The position numbers and the translations under genes were made by a program. Under the pieces are notes generated by a model, which ran no database searches, was not told where the DNA came from, and saw only the letters and a list, made by a program, of their open reading frames with translations. DNA of 64,000 nucleotides from assembly GCA_965222335.1 (NCBI GenBank), contig OZ244944.1, forward strand, positions 2,418,001 to 2,482,000, in the 5' to 3' direction. Of the stretch, positions 35,430-45,180 are shown in pieces (positions within the stretch are counted from its first letter, which is position 1; each line of letters opens with the position of its first letter). Source of the DNA: G965222335 sp965222335 (GTDB taxonomy: Bacteria; Pseudomonadota; Gammaproteobacteria; Pseudomonadales; Halieaceae).

Positions 35430-35888
35430 TTATCCCCTGGGGTACGGCTTGGCGGGTGGTTCGCCCTGGGGAAAAGTCAGGCCCTGGCGCTCAAACTCCC
35501 GGTGCATAAACAGCGAATCGAAATACTCTTTCACCCTGCAGATCTTGCCGTCGCGAAAGTAATAGAGCATGTGGTACTCCGTATCGTAACCTTCGCCGTC
35601 CATCGCGGTGTCAAGGTGACGCATTTCCACCGCGACGGAATCGCCTTCGGCGATCGCGTTCAGAATCTCAAACTCGTAGCTGTTGGTGCCGGTCTCGAAC
35701 AGTTCGTCGTCGATTGCGATATAGGTACCAAAAACCTCACTGCGTCCGATAAACGGCCCGCCGGCAAGCGAAGGGGGAGACTGCCAGGTTGCGTCCTCGG
35801 TCATCATGGTTTGTGCCTTGTCGAGTTCGCCCTTGGAAAGGGCCTTCAGGAAGGCGAGGGCGGTCTTTTTATTGTCTTGTGGCGACAT
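35430..35888 (-). CDS. NTF2-like (SnoaL-type) protein
   Basis: 152 residues. The NTF2 fold is indicated by the helix TALAFLKALSKGELDKAQTMM, the loop EDATWQSPPS, and the strand pattern AEGDSVAVEMRHLDTAMDGEGYDTEYHMLYYFRDGKICRVKEYF, a typical SnoaL-like C-terminal half. The start 35888 is preferred to an earlier in-frame start at 36341 because AGGAG lies eight bases upstream and the upstream part has no similarity. A partner of the SnoaL-like gene just downstream; the two may form a heteromeric or successive enzyme pair. The ligand is unknown. Confidence 0.8.
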   Translation of the reverse strand: MSPQDNKKTALAFLKALSKGELDKAQTMMTEDATWQSPPSLAGGPFIGRSEVFGTYIAIDDELFETGTNSYEFEILNAIAEGDSVAVEMRHLDTAMDGEGYDTEYHMLYYFRDGKICRVKEYFDSLFMHREFERQGLTFPQGEPPAKPYPRG

Positions 35889-36146
35889 GCTTGTTCTCCT
35901 GAATATTGCACGGGGTTCTGGTGACAGTTTACCTCTCTCAAACTGAATCTGGAGGGGTCGGTTTGGCGAAATGGATAAAGTTTCACCGTGAGGAGGAATA
36001 ATCTGAACCTCTGGCGACATCAGGCCCGTTTCGGCGTTTTCCCTGGCCACCGAATACTGCGGTGCGTTGGTGGGTCTGGAGCGTTTGACTCGGTCGGTTC
36101 GATTCAGCACGATGGCTAACGGGGATTGGTCAGGCAGGAAGCTGTG

Positions 36147-36671
36147 ATGCGAAGATTTTTTGGCGTGTTTTTTTCGGCTCTGTTGGCGTTCCTGGGTCTC
36201 ATCCTGATCCGGGACGGAGTCGGTTACTTCTTTGATGACAGTGACCTGACCCAGGATTACAAGCGTACAGAGGCGACAATCACGTCCTCCGAGGAGCGTA
36301 AATGGGGATCGGAGGGTGTCCGTCAGACAGGCTTGCAACAAAGTACATCAGCGAGCTACCGCTGTGCCTATACCGTAGAATTTGTTTACGAAGGCAAGAC
36401 CTACCTTCAAAGAGCGAGTTGGCTAAACGAGCTTTATGAGCGCGCGCGCGGTGAGGCATGCGGTGCTCAGCGGTACGGGGAGACAGTCCCGGTCTGGTTG
36501 CAGGAGGGATACAACGACAGCCCTCCCACAGTCCGGGAGGTCGGGGACAGGAGCGAGAGTTCGACGTCGGGTGGTTTCCTGCTCCTGATGGGCATCGGAT
36601 TTCTGTATGGCAGCTACCGTCTCGCTCGGCGGACATGGCGACGTTGGAAAGCTGCCGACGCGACCGGGTAG
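36147..36671 (+). CDS. DUF3592-like membrane protein
   Basis: 174 residues. A first membrane helix (about residues 3-24, FFGVFFSALLAFLGLILI) and a second near the C-terminus (FLLLMGIGFLYGSYRLA) bracket a beta-rich extracytoplasmic domain of about 110 residues containing YTVEFVYEGKTYLQRA, the topology of DUF3592-like proteins. Two Cys residues in the domain may form a disulfide. The ATG at 36147 has AGGAAG upstream. No function is known for the family. The upstream minus-strand NTF2 gene is transcribed divergently. Confidence 0.6.
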   Translation: MRRFFGVFFSALLAFLGLILIRDGVGYFFDDSDLTQDYKRTEATITSSEERKWGSEGVRQTGLQQSTSASYRCAYTVEFVYEGKTYLQRASWLNELYERARGEACGAQRYGETVPVWLQEGYNDSPPTVREVGDRSESSTSGGFLLLMGIGFLYGSYRLARRTWRRWKAADATG

Positions 36672-36769
36672 CGGGTTGTGTCACAGACCCTGGGCAGACC
36701 CTCTCCGTTAGCCGCTCATCAGGCGCAACGGTGGGGGGTGAATGCAATGTCTTTTCACGAGGCGGCTGA

Positions 36770-37216
36770 TTACTCCGTCGCTCGGGATTGCCGTTTCAGG
36801 CGGTCCGAGAACTGAAAAATGACAAAGCCAATCAGCGAAAGGACGATAGCAACCTCGTAGCGGTGGTAAGCCACGGAAATTCCGATGGCACCGGTGAGCC
36901 AGAGTCCGGCAGCCGTTGCCGTGCCGTCGGCCTGACCGGATTTTTTGACAATGGAGCCGCCACCAATAAACCCCATACCGGTAATGATTCCGTACATCAC
37001 GCGCGCTTCGGCATCGGAACCCTCGTAGACGTCCATTCCCACCAGCATGAAGGCACAGCAGGCTATGGCAACCAGCGGAAAGGTGCGAATGCCAGCAGCC
37101 TGCGCGCGGTACTCCCGATTGATGGCAATGGGCAGAGACAACAGAAAAGCGATTCCAATCTGGCGAAGATGGCGTAGCACTAGTTCGACATCGACGCCGG
37201 GTACCAGGTCATCCAT
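36770..37216 (-). CDS. MgtC/SapB family membrane protein
   Basis: 148 residues with about four or five membrane helices. The family motif is visible in FLLSLPIAINREYRAQAAGIRTFPLVAIACCAFML and GIITGMGFIGGGSIVKKSG, followed by TAAGLWLTGAIGISVAY, as in MgtC. There is no C-terminal ACT-like domain, so it belongs to the short SapB-type group. MgtC proteins affect magnesium adaptation and intracellular survival in pathogens, but in free-living bacteria the role is unclear. The ATG 37216 has AAGGGCAG upstream and is preferred to GTG 37240. It follows the DUF1328 gene in the same direction. Confidence 0.85.
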   Translation of the reverse strand: MDDLVPGVDVELVLRHLRQIGIAFLLSLPIAINREYRAQAAGIRTFPLVAIACCAFMLVGMDVYEGSDAEARVMYGIITGMGFIGGGSIVKKSGQADGTATAAGLWLTGAIGISVAYHRYEVAIVLSLIGFVIFQFSDRLKRQSRATE

Positions 37217-37285
37217 GGACTGCCCTTGAGTGCGATTCACCCCGCGGCACGAGGTCGTGGCAACCGAACCGTAGGCGAGATAGCG

Positions 37286-37453
37286 TTACAATCGCGGCTT
37301 GCGCCGTCCTGCCAGAAGAAACACAACTGCAAGGATCAGTCCAAGTACAAACAGAATCCACGCGATATCGACTGCCGCGCCGGCAATGCCAGTCAGGCCC
37401 AGCGCACCGGCGATGATCGCGACGATAAAAAAGATCAACGCCCAACTCAACAT
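37286..37453 (-). CDS. DUF1328 family small membrane protein
   Basis: 55 residues read directly from the minus strand: MLSWALIFFIVAIIAGALGL at the start, an Ala/Gly-rich middle TGIAGAAVDIAW, a second helix ILFVLGLILAVVFLLAG and a basic C-terminus. That is the full two-helix DUF1328 (YtjA-like) pattern. Such genes are often induced by stress in gammaproteobacteria, but the role is not known. GGAGGC lies seven bases upstream of ATG. It is too short for usual ORF cut-offs but well supported; MgtC follows 69 bases downstream. Confidence 0.88.
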   Translation of the reverse strand: MLSWALIFFIVAIIAGALGLTGIAGAAVDIAWILFVLGLILAVVFLLAGRRKPRL

Positions 37454-37805
37454 ACAGATGCCTCCAGATAAGAAAGCTTGGATGTCAGAAGCGTAGTCTT
37501 CAATGGAAGAAGGTGCAACTTCGAGCTGGTCGAAGATGCTATAACTATCTGAAAAATATATGAGCTTTCTGGCGCATAGGTTCCACTTTATTCCGGGCGG
37601 ATAGGTTACCTAATCGAGGCATTTGGGGAGGCTCCTCAGGTACCCTGGAAAGAGTGTAACCGTATGAGGAGCTCATAGTGAGAAGTGCCACCTGTGCCCC
37701 GGAATAATCGGGCTGTTAATCATTAACGGGTGACACCGGGGCGCCTGGCCCGATCCCGCTACCCGGGCACTGCCCGAATTCTTCCAGCGAGTCAGGGCGC
37801 CATCC
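37454..37805. other. Intergenic, 352 bases, with repeated motifs
   Basis: It holds the left copy of a 26-bp direct repeat (37538-37563), an inverted pair TTATTCCGGG (about 37588) and CCCGGAATAA (about 37698) spaced about 100 bases apart, and no gene. The GGAATAATCGGG motif occurs again at 38421. The stretch could be a remnant of a mobile or repeat element, or a small structured RNA; no ORF or tRNA is seen. Confidence 0.45.
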
Positions 37806-38470
37806 TTACGCCGCCTGCTCCTCCGGCTCTAATTTTGCCTTAAGTCCCTCAAGCTCCTGCTCGAGTTCCTGCACTTTCCGCTCTGCTTCAACCTTCTCAC
37901 CCCGAACATCCTTCAGTGATTTCTGCAGCAGCTCATTCGCACTGGTCTTCTCCGCCAGTTTCTTCTTGTTCGCATCCAGGTTCTTCTTCATGCGCTTGGG
38001 GTCGAACTGGGTCAGTTCTTTGAGTTGCTCGCGCTCATTTGCCAGGTCCATCTGCAGGTCCTTTACCCGCTTCTTCAGGGTCGTGATGCGCTCCTGCTGC
38101 TTGTCGCTACGATTTTCAAGCTCCCGGTTACTGTTTTCCACCTGCTGGTTGGCGGTGGCCTTGGCCGTGAGTTCCCGGATGGTCTCCAGTTGCTGGTCGA
38201 TTGTCGCCTGCAGTTGTTTCTGCTGCTCAGCCTGCTCGCGCTTGACGCGCTCCAGCTCGGCTTGGGCAGCTTCGAGTTTGCCTTCGTATTCGGCGCGGAG
38301 GGTGTTTTCCAGTTCGATGACTTTTTCGAGGTTGTTGATGCTCAGCATTCATTGTGTCCTGTTTTGGGGTTTGGTGTGGTGAGTCTCCGCATAGTTGCTT
38401 TCCGCTGTTACCCATCCCCGCGGAATAATCGGGTGGTCTGGAAAGCTATAACTATCTGAAAACTATATGA
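37538..38470. repeat. 26-bp direct repeats flanking a coiled-coil gene beside tRNA
   Basis: A 26-base sequence beginning GCTATAACTATCTGAAAA occurs at 37538-37563 and again at 38445-38470, identical except for one base (A or C at position 19 of the repeat). The second copy ends three bases short of the encoded CCA end of the tRNA gene. The enclosed 0.9 kb contains only the coiled-coil gene at 37806-38348. A repeat this close to a tRNA gene could mark a former insertion; the repeat does not extend into the tRNA, so this is only suggestive. Confidence 0.6.
37806..38348 (-). CDS. Coiled-coil protein of unknown function
   Basis: 180 residues, nearly all in one long heptad-rich coiled coil (LENTLRAEYEGKLEAAQAEL and QERITTLKKRVKDLQMDLAN), with acidic and basic residues alternating and a short Ala tail. 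No signal peptide, membrane helix or catalytic motif is seen. AGGACA lies eight bases upstream of ATG 38348. Flanked by a near-perfect 26-bp direct repeat and adjacent to tRNA-Ile(CAT). Could be a structural or scaffold protein; no family recognised. Confidence 0.65.
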   Translation of the reverse strand: MLSINNLEKVIELENTLRAEYEGKLEAAQAELERVKREQAEQQKQLQATIDQQLETIRELTAKATANQQVENSNRELENRSDKQQERITTLKKRVKDLQMDLANEREQLKELTQFDPKRMKKNLDANKKKLAEKTSANELLQKSLKDVRGEKVEAERKVQELEQELEGLKAKLEPEEQAA

Positions 38471-38473
38471 AAG

Positions 38474-38550
38474 TGGTGGGCCCAGAAGGACTTGAACCTT
38501 CGACCAATCGATTATGAGTCGACTGCTCTAACCAGCTGAGCTATGGGCCC
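38474..38550 (-). tRNA. tRNA with CAT anticodon, probably tRNA-Ile2
   Basis: Minus-strand 77 nt, starting GGGCCCATAGCTCAGCTGG and ending TGGGCCCACCA. The acceptor stem GGGCCCA/TGGGCCC pairs perfectly and the CCA end is encoded. The anticodon loop is CTCATAA, giving anticodon CAT. The anticodon-arm context (GACTCATAATC followed by a TTGGTC variable region) resembles the lysidine-modified isoleucine tRNA rather than elongator methionine tRNA. In Escherichia coli ileX also lies near rpoD, which agrees with the position here. Identity Ile2 versus Met should be confirmed by TilS-recognition features. Confidence 0.85.
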
Positions 38551-38568
38551 GTAAAAGAGGAAGCGGCG

Positions 38569-38597
38569 ATTATACGGTTCGCCGCTCGATGTGAAAA
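38569..38597 (-). promoter_or_regulatory. Sigma-70 promoter for the tRNA gene
   Basis: On the minus strand TATAAT (38574-38569) is preceded by a 17-base spacer and TTTTCA (38597-38592; four of six matches to the consensus). Transcription would begin about 12 bases before the tRNA 5' end. The GC-rich discriminator (CGCCGC) after the -10 is typical of stringently controlled stable-RNA promoters. A hairpin AGCGGCGA/TCGCCGCT overlaps the element and may instead be a terminator for the upstream hydrolase gene. Confidence 0.6.
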
Positions 38598-38637
38598 GGC
38601 GGCTGGAAGTGACCGAGCAGCCCAACTGGTGGCAGGC

Positions 38638-39339
38638 CTATTCGGCGGCCCTGGACAGGCGCTCGGCGATGATCCTGAATACCGTTGATGAAAAACCCAG
38701 GCTGAGGTGGCTCTCCATGACCTCCAGATGCTCGGCGTGGGGCGTTGCGGCGTCTATGGTTGCCTGCCAGGCGACAATACCGTCGGTCTTGCTGAAGATC
38801 GACGTGACAGGCACCCGGATGGGCGTCTTGTTGCGCCTGGCGATTTCGCGATCGATGTGATCGAAGTCGAAGCCCCGGCGGGCGTACGAGCGCCCCACTG
38901 CGGTGTAGCGGGGCCCGCCAATCACGGGCGTGCCAAGGGTGATGACGCTGCGCACGCAAGCGGGAAGGTCACGGGCTGTCTCCCTGGCCAGCACGCCCCC
39001 CAGGCTCCAGCCGATCAAGTGCACGGGGTTTTCAGCGCTGGCGCCCAGTTGCTGCACGCGCTCCTGTACCTGCGGGATCAATGCCTCCACATCCCCCCGG
39101 TTGATGCCGAGGCCCCAGCCTTCAGCCCGGTAGCGGAGCGACCGCAGGAAGCGCCTGATCACCGCAGTTGAGCGGTCGCCGGCGCCATATCCGGGTATCA
39201 CCACGACCGTCTCACCGTGACCGCGCGGGCAGTGGCGCAGGCCGGGTGCCCGCAAGACTGACCTTGCCACCGCGAAGGGCGTACCCAGCTCGCGCAGGAT
39301 CTGCAACTGGCCTGGGGGTTTTGGTGTAAGCGCGTTCAT
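38638..39339 (-). CDS. Alpha/beta hydrolase (lipase/esterase-like)
   Basis: 233 residues. The nucleophile elbow GWSLGGVLARE (GxSxG) lies near residue 107 after the strand PVHLIG, preceded by the oxyanion region VVVIPGYGAGDRST. The acid residue is probably the Asp in FSKTDGIVAW and the catalytic His in ESHLSLGFS near residue 213. No signal peptide is present in the chosen form; start ATG 39339 has GGGAG nine bases upstream, whereas an upstream ATG at 39378 lacks one. Substrate unknown; a lipase or carboxylesterase is most likely. Confidence 0.8.
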   Translation of the reverse strand: MNALTPKPPGQLQILRELGTPFAVARSVLRAPGLRHCPRGHGETVVVIPGYGAGDRSTAVIRRFLRSLRYRAEGWGLGINRGDVEALIPQVQERVQQLGASAENPVHLIGWSLGGVLARETARDLPACVRSVITLGTPVIGGPRYTAVGRSYARRGFDFDHIDREIARRNKTPIRVPVTSIFSKTDGIVAWQATIDAATPHAEHLEVMESHLSLGFSSTVFRIIAERLSRAAE

Positions 39340-39514
39340 GCTGGATATCTCCCACGCGTAGATTGACTGCTTAAGCATACGCACTTACGTATAAAACAGA
39401 CTCTTCCCGACGCTCCCAAGCGCTCCGGCCTGGCATGGTAATGCGCGCGGGCGCCAATGCCTGCAGGTGCTATCCTGTTTTGCAGGCCCCGGCATCCGCC
39501 GGCAGGAGATGGCC

Positions 39515-40105
39515 ATGCTCAGGATGTACCTTATTGCCCTGTTGTCCCTGGCACTGCCCGCGGCCGCACAGGACGAATACCTTGATTTTTCGGACCAGGT
39601 AACGCCGGTGTGCGAGATCGCGGAAATCAGCGCGGGGCCACCCGACGGCTGGATCAATGTTCCCGTCGACACCCGGGCTGACTTCGTACAGGGCTGCCAG
39701 ATGATGCTGATCCTCGACGAGGAACTGATCGGCATCCTGCGGCTGTTCTCCTACGATCTCAGCGGGCAGCCTGACAATGCGGCAATCTGGCCGCAGCATC
39801 TGGTCGGTGTCGAGTCGGTGCTGATCGCCGAGATGGGTTACCTGCTGGGGGAGGTAGTATGGAGCCGCGCGGATGTCCCGATTACCGGCGCGGGCTTCCG
39901 CAATGCCCGGGCGATTGGCTTCAGCGCCTCGGTGGAGGGCAATCCCTACCCCCAGGAGGCGCACTTCCTCGTGTTCGAGAACGCGCGCTACAAGTATCTG
40001 ATCAGCCTGTTAACACCGGGCGAGTCGGTCGATAAGGGTGCCTACTATCGGCAGAACACGGAGGGGATGAAGGCCCTGATGCAGGCCCTGCGGCCGCGGC
40101 AGTAA
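39515..40105 (+). CDS. Secreted protein of unknown function
   Basis: About 196 residues with a signal peptide (MLRMYLIALLSLALPAAAQD). The mature protein is mixed alpha/beta with two conserved-looking Cys residues in the first third (VTPVCEIAEIS and VQGCQMMLILDEELIGILR) and a C-terminal YKYLISLLTPGESVD segment. No domain recognised. The ATG 39515 has AGGAG seven bases upstream and is preferred to ATG 39509. It is transcribed alone, divergent from the hydrolase gene. Confidence 0.65.
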   Translation: MLRMYLIALLSLALPAAAQDEYLDFSDQVTPVCEIAEISAGPPDGWINVPVDTRADFVQGCQMMLILDEELIGILRLFSYDLSGQPDNAAIWPQHLVGVESVLIAEMGYLLGEVVWSRADVPITGAGFRNARAIGFSASVEGNPYPQEAHFLVFENARYKYLISLLTPGESVDKGAYYRQNTEGMKALMQALRPRQ

Positions 40106-40240
40106 GCGATAGTATTCCTGGAGAGTTATATTGATCGCTAACGGCTTGCCCGATACAGCGGGGCAGACTCTCCTGCCTCTCGCGATCTACCGCCTGCGCG
40201 GCCCGGCCTTCGCGGCCCGGCCCATCCATGGATATAAAAA

Positions 40241-40268
40241 GGCCAGGGGCAGTTGCCTGCCCCTGGCC
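40241..40268 (-). terminator. Rho-independent terminator after rpoD
   Basis: On the minus strand, a perfect 12-bp stem (GGCCAGGGGCAG / CTGCCCCTGGCC) with a four-base loop is followed by a five-T run (complement of AAAAA 40236-40240). It lies about 20 bases after the rpoD stop. The macromolecular-synthesis operon therefore ends here. Confidence 0.85.
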
Positions 40269-40288
40269 CTATGACTGCAAAGTCGGGC

Positions 40289-42094
<1,806 letters not shown>

Positions 42095-42136
42095 CAAGTG
42101 GTTACCTGTTGAAATTCAAAAAAAAATTAGCCGGCA

Positions 42137-42142
42137 ATTATA
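42137..42142 (-). promoter_or_regulatory. Possible rpoD promoter -10
   Basis: A perfect TATAAT on the minus strand ends about 43 bases before the rpoD start codon, giving a leader of about 36 bases. The -35 is weak (TGTTAA at 17-base spacing). It may be an internal promoter giving rpoD expression independently of rpsU-dnaG. Confidence 0.4.
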
Positions 42143-42322
42143 GCCGACCAACGTGTCACTTAACACCGTTTCAGGCATTAAATCTGACGCAAATCCGTGC
42201 GTTTCGCGGGCTGTTGGCGCCATTTTCCCGCTGTTTACCACCGTGTTCCTTCACATTGCCGGGTAGCGGCTTCAGGGCGGGAGGTGGGGGCGTCTGACGG
42301 CAATGCAAGGTCGCGCTTCGAA

Positions 42323-44161
42323 TCAGCGCCCGCGCTTGCCGCGTTCGGCATCCAGTTGTTGTTTTTTTTGCAGTAGTTCGCGTAATTGTTGCTTTTCCTG
42401 CTCGCTCATTTCAGCGTAGTTGGTGCGCCTGAGTTTGTCGACCTGGGCCTCCAGGGCGCTGCGCTCGGGCAGGCGCGCAAGGGCTTCCACGGTGTCGACA
42501 AACTGGTTTTCGATGCCCTCGGTGGGGATCAATCTTTCCTGCCCCGCCAGCCGGTTGAGCAGCTCGCCCTCCGGGGTGCCGTACCAGTGCCCGAGCAGCA
42601 TGGCGGTGGTGGATTCCGGGCGCCGCTGCAACAGCGCCAGCATCTCCCGCAGCAATGCCACGTCCTCACCCTGCATGGCGTCAAGGCCCGCGTGGTCCAC
42701 CAGGCTGTGCACCGCCGGCTTGTGCAGCAACAGGGCGATGGCACCCTGGGCCAGGTTGGAGTAGCCCTGGCCCGGCGGTGCCGCGCGACGCTGCTTGGGC
42801 GCGGGTCCGGATGCCGGCGGCGGTGGTTCGTCCCGGTTGGGGGGGGGCGCCGGCGGCGGCTCCGCCTGCGCCTCCAGCTGCAGCAGGCTGTGCAGTTCGA
42901 GCCCGGTGCGTCGGGCAAGTTCCCGGTACATCAATTCCCGGTAAACCCCCTCCGGGAGTTGGCGCAGGTAGGGCAATGCCAGCTTGCTCAGGCGGGCGCG
43001 GCCGTCGAGGCTGTCGATGTCCAGGTCCTCAGCGACCGCATTGAACAGGAATTCCTCCAGCGGCTGGGCTTGCGCCAGGAGGGCCTCGAAGCCGTCCTGG
43101 CCCCCGGCGCGCACGGCGTCGTCCGGGTCCTGGCCCTCGGGCAGGAACAGGAAGCGGGCGGCGCGGCCGTCCTCCATGCAGGGCAGGGCGGCCTCCAGGG
43201 CGCGGAAGGCGGCCTTGCGCCCGGCGGCATCCCCGTCGAAGCAGAACACCACCTCCGGGCACAATCGGTAGATGCGCTCGAGGTGGTCGCGGCTGGTGGC
43301 GGTGCCCAGCGTGGCAGTGGCGTTGTTGATGCCGTGCTGGGCGAGGGCGATCACGTCCATGTAACCCTCGACGACAAGCATCCGCTGCAGGCTGCGATTG
43401 GCCTGGCGCGCCTGGTACAGGCCGTAAAGCTCGCGGCCCTTGTGGAATATGGGGGTCTCCGGGGAATTGAGGTACTTGGGTTTGTCGTCGCCGAGGACGC
43501 GCCCGCCGAAGGCGATCACCCGGCCCCGCTGGTCGCGGATCGGGAATACCACCCGGTCGCGGAAGCGGTCGTAGGTCTTGCCGGCCTCGTTCTGCACCAG
43601 CATGCCGGTCTCCAGCAGGCGCTTGCGCATGGCGTCATCGCCGCCGAACTGCTGTAGCAGGTTATCCCAGCCCGGGGGCGCGAAGCCGAGGTCGAACTGC
43701 TTGGCGATCACCCCGGTCAGGCCCCGCTGCTTGAGATAGTCCACCGCGCGACTGGCCTGGGGGTGCTGGCGCAGCTGCTGCTGGTAGAAGCGGGCGACCT
43801 GTTCCAGCAGGTCGTACAGCGGCTTGTGGCTGACCTGGGGGGCGGCGCGGCCGCCGGTCTGCTCCCGCGGTACTTCCAGGCCCAGGGTGCCGGCGAGGGT
43901 ATCCACCGCCTGGGGGAAGTCCACGTTCTCGTAATCCATGACGAAGCCGAGGGCATTGCCGCCGGCGCCGCAGCCGAAACAGTAGTAGAACTGCTTGTCG
44001 GGGTTGACGCTGAAGGAGGGGGTCTTCTCCTCGTGGAAGGGGCAGCGGGCGGTGTAGTTCTTGCCGGCCTTTTTCAGTTTTACCCGGCGGTCGATAACCT
44101 CCACGATGTCCAGCCGCGAGAGCAGATCATCGAGGAAGGTTTGGGGTATCCGTCCGGCCAT
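42323..44161 (-). CDS. dnaG: DNA primase DnaG
   Basis: 612 residues. The N-terminal zinc-binding CHC2 domain has C40, H43, C61 and C64 (CPFH...CFGC). The RNA polymerase core includes DRFRDRVVFPIRDQRGRVIAFGG, then a TOPRIM domain with the catalytic Glu in LVVEGYMDVIAL and the acidic FCFDGDAAGRKAA. The C-terminal third, beyond the Pro-rich linker (PPPAPPPNRDEPPPPAS), is the DnaB-interacting domain. It makes RNA primers for Okazaki fragments. ATG 44161 is consistent with the family N-terminus. Confidence 0.97.
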   Translation of the reverse strand: MAGRIPQTFLDDLLSRLDIVEVIDRRVKLKKAGKNYTARCPFHEEKTPSFSVNPDKQFYYCFGCGAGGNALGFVMDYENVDFPQAVDTLAGTLGLEVPREQTGGRAAPQVSHKPLYDLLEQVARFYQQQLRQHPQASRAVDYLKQRGLTGVIAKQFDLGFAPPGWDNLLQQFGGDDAMRKRLLETGMLVQNEAGKTYDRFRDRVVFPIRDQRGRVIAFGGRVLGDDKPKYLNSPETPIFHKGRELYGLYQARQANRSLQRMLVVEGYMDVIALAQHGINNATATLGTATSRDHLERIYRLCPEVVFCFDGDAAGRKAAFRALEAALPCMEDGRAARFLFLPEGQDPDDAVRAGGQDGFEALLAQAQPLEEFLFNAVAEDLDIDSLDGRARLSKLALPYLRQLPEGVYRELMYRELARRTGLELHSLLQLEAQAEPPPAPPPNRDEPPPPASGPAPKQRRAAPPGQGYSNLAQGAIALLLHKPAVHSLVDHAGLDAMQGEDVALLREMLALLQRRPESTTAMLLGHWYGTPEGELLNRLAGQERLIPTEGIENQFVDTVEALARLPERSALEAQVDKLRRTNYAEMSEQEKQQLRELLQKKQQLDAERGKRGR

Positions 44162-44285
44162 GGGGTATCGGTATCTTGCTGGTGCGTGTCTGCGCTATGG
44201 CGGCAGTCGACGCGTTATTGAACCACGCCTGCGGGTTTTGTACAGCCCGGGTGAGCGCGCTCCCGGGCCATGACCAAACGCGTCG

Positions 44286-44364
44286 GGCCGAATTTATTCG
44301 GCCAACCCACGCTGGAAAAGCGCAAGCGCGAGGTTCAATTTACCCTGGCCGAATAAATTCGGCC
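44286..44364. repeat. Paired palindromes between dnaG and yqeY-like gene
   Basis: GGCCGAATTTATTCGGCC at 44286-44303 and its reverse complement GGCCGAATAAATTCGGCC at 44347-44364 are each nearly self-palindromic and form one large inverted repeat with a 43-base spacer. This is the layout of REP/BIME-like elements. It may act as a transcription attenuator or mRNA stabiliser inside the macromolecular-synthesis operon. Confidence 0.75.
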
Positions 44365-44378
44365 CTACAAAAACAGGT

Positions 44379-44831
44379 TTAGCCCAGGCGCGCCTTGACG
44401 ATCTTGCTCACCGCGCCCATGTCGGCGCGGCCCTGGAGTTTGGGCTTGAGCTGGCCCATCACCGGCCCCATGTCCTGCATGCCGCTGGCGCCGGCGGCGG
44501 CAATGGCCGCGTCCACCATCTCGGTGATTTCATCGTCACTCAGGGGGGCGGGGAGGAATTCCTGCAGGACGGCGATCTCGCGGTTTTCCTGCGCGGCCAG
44601 CTCCTCGCGGCCGGCCTGCTGATACTGCTCGGCAGAGTCCCGGCGCTGCTTGACCATCTTGTCCAGGATCGCGAGCACGCGGGCGTCGTCGAGCTCAATC
44701 CGCTCGTCGACTTCAATACGTTTGATTTCGGCCTGGATCAGCCGGATGGTGCCCAGGCGCTCCTTGTCCCGCGCCTTCATGGCGGCTTTCATCGCCGCCT
44801 TGATGGTCTCGACAAGGGTCTGGTCACTCAT
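44379..44831 (-). CDS. GatB/YqeY domain protein
   Basis: 150 residues. Starting with the helical LVETIKAAMKAAMKARDKER, then LIQAEIKRIEVDER and later VLQEFLPAPLSDDEITEMVDAAIAAAG, it matches YqeY, which resembles the tail domain of GatB of the tRNA amidotransferase. The exact function is unknown. In many proteobacteria it sits between rpsU and dnaG, as here. The start is 18 bases after the rpsU stop. Confidence 0.92.
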   Translation of the reverse strand: MSDQTLVETIKAAMKAAMKARDKERLGTIRLIQAEIKRIEVDERIELDDARVLAILDKMVKQRRDSAEQYQQAGREELAAQENREIAVLQEFLPAPLSDDEITEMVDAAIAAAGASGMQDMGPVMGQLKPKLQGRADMGAVSKIVKARLG

Positions 44832-44849
44832 GGAAGGGGGAGCTGTACC

Positions 44850-45065
44850 TTAGTACAGGCGGACGCGCTTGCGGTTTTCCCGGGAGAGTTTCTTCTGGTG
44901 ACGCTTGACGGCAGCCGCGGCGGCGCGCTTGCGCACGGTGGTGGGCTTCTCGTAGTTCTCGCGCTTGCGGACTTCAGAGAGAATGCCGGCTTTCTCGCAG
45001 GAGCGCTTGAAGCGACGCAGGGCGACGTCAAAGGGCTCGTTTTCCTTGACCTTGATGTGAGGCAT
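44850..45065 (-). CDS. rpsU: 30S ribosomal protein S21
   Basis: 71 residues, the standard length: MPHIKVKENEPFDVALRRFK, the S21 signature, then ALRRFKRSCEKAGILSEVRKR and a basic C-terminus. S21 helps mRNA binding at the 30S platform. First gene of the macromolecular-synthesis operon with the YqeY-like gene, dnaG and rpoD. No LexA-type operator is seen. Confidence 0.98.
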   Translation of the reverse strand: MPHIKVKENEPFDVALRRFKRSCEKAGILSEVRKRENYEKPTTVRKRAAAAAVKRHQKKLSRENRKRVRLY

Positions 45066-45139
45066 TAAATCAGTACCTGTTTACGATAATTTAGGGCCAT
45101 TGCCGCCAACACGAGCAGACAACGCCGGAAAGGGCGCGA

Positions 45140-45168
45140 ATTCTATACACAAAACGCCCATTTTGCAA
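45140..45168 (-). promoter_or_regulatory. Sigma-70 promoter for rpsU operon
   Basis: On the minus strand TTGCAA (45168-45163), a 17-base spacer and TAGAAT (45145-45140) form a good sigma-70 promoter, leading to a leader of about 68 bases before rpsU. It is the likely main promoter for rpsU, the YqeY-like gene, dnaG and rpoD. The REP-like array begins 12 bases upstream of the -35. Confidence 0.55.
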
Positions 45169-45180
45169 AGCCCGGAAATT

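Noticed and set aside
38474..38550. Attachment site for an integrated element within the tRNA
   Set aside because: The flanking direct repeat stops three bases short of the tRNA and no integrase is present.
38562..38586. Hairpin between hydrolase and tRNA as a terminator
   Set aside because: The stem overlaps a perfect TATAAT serving the tRNA, and the following T-run is broken. A promoter reading is preferred, though both roles are possible.
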